Of a stretch of DNA of 64,000 bases, positions 61,777 through 64,000 are shown piece by piece. The DNA lies in NCBI RefSeq assembly GCF_025766255.1, contig NW_026516664.1:62001-126000 (forward strand), in the 5' to 3' direction. Numbering within the stretch: the first letter of the stretch is position 1; every line of letters starts with the position of its first letter. The stretch comes from Zychaea mexicana. Taxonomy: Eukaryota > Mucoromycota > Mucoromycetes > Mucorales > Lichtheimiaceae. Below the pieces are notes generated by a model, which saw only the letters and a list, made by a program, of their open reading frames with translations, did not search any database and was not told the origin of the DNA. The position numbers and the translations under genes are program-made.

Positions 61777-62241
61777 TTATTATTATTCACCCATTATATT
61801 AGGAGCAAAAGAGATGAGCAGCATGGGTCAAATATAAACCATTTTTAACTCAAAGCCGACTTGTTATAAACTTCTTTTTTTTATCAAGTAGCTTATGTGT
61901 GTGCGAATATTGAGCAATATAGGTAGTGCGCGCAACTACACTTTGTACAGATAAGATATTTACCCAGGATCAGCTACGTCGTTGCAAGTAAATTATAAGC
62001 AAGAGTGCGCAAGTGAGAATAGAAACCACGCGGGCCCATCATCATCCAATTTCTAGGGGGTTGTGTGCTCTTCATCTCTGTATCCCACAGCAGACACAGC
62101 TGCATTAACCATATTCATGTCAAATCCGAAGTAGATTTGAATTTCACCAAGCGCGTCTTGTTGCCTCACTTGCAATTTGCCTTTTGAAACGAGAACTATT
62201 GTTTTCCATTAAGGATGGTTAATTGTTGGCGATGCTAGTTT
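61777..62241. other. Convergent intergenic region
   Basis: No gene or repeat visible. It should hold the 3' end of the minus-strand gene whose stop is at 62242-62244. Confidence 0.45.
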
Positions 62242-64000
62242 CTAAAAGAGAGATGCTTGCTCATAATATATAACGATATTGCTGGTGATGGTGATGGTGA
62301 ACGTACGCAAGAGATGATAAACCGCTTGTGCAACTTCTGATCGATGCGCGGTCGGAGAGAGTAATGTTTGGAGCGCGACTGGCTCCCCCTGTTGAGAGAG
62401 CATCCATTGTGCATAGCTATTTTGTGTTGAGTAACTTGAGTTAAGGTTTGACGTTTCTTCTTGCAGTTTCTACAAAGCAATCAGTAAGCAGTGATAGGAA
62501 ATGTGTCTTACCTAAAAAAGACATCTGCATCTCTGTCATGATAGAGATTATTCGTCGTAGTAATAGCTGTTTCTGCCAACATTGCTGCTGCATCTGTGCC
62601 TGAGATGCATACACACACACATATAAAAAATAGCGTAGCATTCTTTTTTAGGAATCATGTCATGCAATGCAAAGCAGTAGTAGCATAACCACAACCATTA
62701 CTGTCTATAGCCAAAACACCACCATCATCTAATAAGCAGCAACAGTACTAGTAGTACTGGAAATAATAATGCAATGCAGCACAGCAACAATGGTTATACC
62801 TTGAAACACCATATCATCGCCGTCATCGTCACCACCAGCGCCGCTGTCATAATCCATGTAATCATCTTCTTCAGGAACCCGGGAAAATTCCGGAGACCGA
62901 CGAATGCGTGATAATCTTCTCTGTTCTTCATCATCTGAAGTATCAAAAAGCAGGGACTCAGATGAACCCGAGCGTTCTATTTATAAAAAGTGTGTGTAGA
63001 ATGTAAAATGTAAACGTCAGAATCTTATTGTAAGACTCCTCTAATGGTATATCCATATTCCCTCAATTAACCGTAGTATATTACTGTCTGATTCTCCCTT
63101 TCCTCTTTTGTTTTTTATCCACCCCTCTTCCCCCTTTTTTTTAAGAACAAACGTTACCACGGCTAGTATTGAACCGTTGATCAGCACCAGTCGATGAATT
63201 GTCATTTAACATGAAATCCATGGAAGAACGTAAAGATGATGCGTCATCGACGGCTTGCTGGTTCCTTCTGGCCCGTTCCAGTTCCACATTGGTCATTGCC
63301 ATCGGCAGCAAGAATTCCTAACAGATATATTAATGTATAAATATAGTGTGTAGTTGTCTTGATAGTAATTTAATACTCAAAATTAAAAAAATAGACTTCT
63401 TTTGCTTTACTAATGATGCTGATATGTCAAGTATAAACTTAATAGTGTGCAATTTACCGATTGAAGCTGATGCTGCCACATTGCATTCGTCTGCGCAATG
63501 TCAACTATTATTGTATTTAACTGTTAATAATAGTAACATGATAATACATCATCGTGCTTGTAATATGCAAGCTACAACCACCATCTGGGAGAAAAGTAGT
63601 ACTGTACCTGGCACAAGCGGTCGATGAAGCCGTTGCTCGATTGAGGCGGCCTTTTTGGCCTTGACAAGCTTTCCTTTTCCCCTTTGATTTATAAAGATGT
63701 CGTATGGATCACGTCTGTTGATGAGCGTATCTCGTCGCTGATAAAAGCTCGCAGGCACTGTGGTTGTTGTATCGCTAATCAATCGCCGAGTTTGTGTTAG
63801 TCTTAAACGGCGTTGCTGTTGCTCCTGCTGCGGCGCAGTAGCAGTGATGGTAGCAAGTGCTGCATTCATCCCTGTTGCTGTTGTATTTGTTGCCTGTGCC
63901 TGATCAAGTACATCCACACCGTCATCGGTATTGCGGTCGCGGTCCTCGTTTGCGTCAAAAGAAGGGCTGCTGCCCTCACTGACAGGGACCAAATCAGACA
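62242..64000 (-). CDS. Partial gene: possible kleisin (Rec8/Rad21-like) C-terminal half
   Basis: The gene enters from the right edge, so its start is missing. Minus-strand exons seen: 63608..64000 (partial), 63458..63490 (33 nt), 63158..63317, 62800..62976, 62512..62599, 62242..62469. The middle exons fit in phase: GFIDRLCQ, TNAMWQHQLQSEFLLPMAM, an acidic stretch with DDEEQRRLSRIRRS and DYMDYDSGAGGDDDG, then GTDAAAMLAETA. The last exon (SYAQWMLSQQGEPVALQTLL, then RSEVAQAVYHLL) has the spacing of the winged helix with which Rec8/Rad21 kleisins bind SMC1. Two problems remain: the last junction is out of phase by two bases unless a weak donor at 62519 is used, and the right-edge exon changes frame between FINQRGKGKL and GFIDRLCQ. 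Family identity is tentative. Confidence 0.5.

Noticed and set aside
62800..62980. Acidic repeats considered as a CRISPR or tandem array
   Set aside because: The sequence is codon-level GAT/GAC richness in one exon. There are no regularly spaced repeats anywhere in the window, and the organism is eukaryotic.

Overview
The window looks like chromosomal DNA of an early-diverging filamentous fungus, most likely Mucoromycota and probably Mucorales. The evidence is: intron-rich genes with short introns (roughly 45-290 nt, mostly GT..AG, often with a CTAAC-like branch site); long Gln/Asn/His tracts; a nuclear complex I 75 kDa subunit gene; a hybrid histidine kinase; a copper-fist regulator; and an isolated eukaryotic tRNA-Pro. 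Species and exact order are inference. All exon structures below were built by hand from splice signals and reading-frame phase. For most genes every junction closes in phase; exceptions are stated.

Layout: 1-1803 holds nothing recognisable. 1804-5310 carries a copper-fist transcription factor (+) facing a Gln/His-rich protein of unknown function (-). 5311-17132 is a gene-poor block with a decayed Ty3/gypsy retrotransposon, a possible decayed transposase fragment and a dead SCP-x-type thiolase gene. 17133-24236 is a compact housekeeping block: a membrane-anchored protein joining a glycosyltransferase-like region to an alginate-lyase-like domain (+), a membrane-linked GNAT acetyltransferase (-), GINS subunit Psf3 (-) and ribosome-assembly factor Mrt4 (+). 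A Myb/SANT protein follows at 26189. 27486-34944 is a 21-exon receptor gene, the most unusual object here: a periplasmic-binding-protein-like ectodomain, Cys-rich stalk, one membrane span, a kinase-homology domain and signalling helix of receptor-guanylyl-cyclase type, then a histidine kinase and receiver in place of a cyclase.

34945-40051 holds a tRNA-Pro(AGG) and a dead AMP-dependent acyl-CoA ligase gene. 40052-56600 is gene-dense: DDHD phospholipase, VPS9-domain Rab5 exchange factor, CHORD/CS co-chaperone, arrestin-related trafficking adaptor, and complex I 75 kDa subunit. 59524 starts a Crz1-like C2H2 zinc-finger protein. The right edge holds part of a minus-strand gene whose C-terminus looks like a kleisin (Rec8/Rad21) winged helix.

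Fungal neighbours are not expected to form operons. The visible functional themes are signalling (receptor kinase, Crz1-like, Myb, copper fist), membrane traffic and lipids (VPS9, arrestin adaptor, DDHD lipase), and core DNA, ribosome and respiratory functions. Two pseudogenes of acyl-CoA metabolism (thiolase, acyl-CoA ligase) show continuing gene loss.
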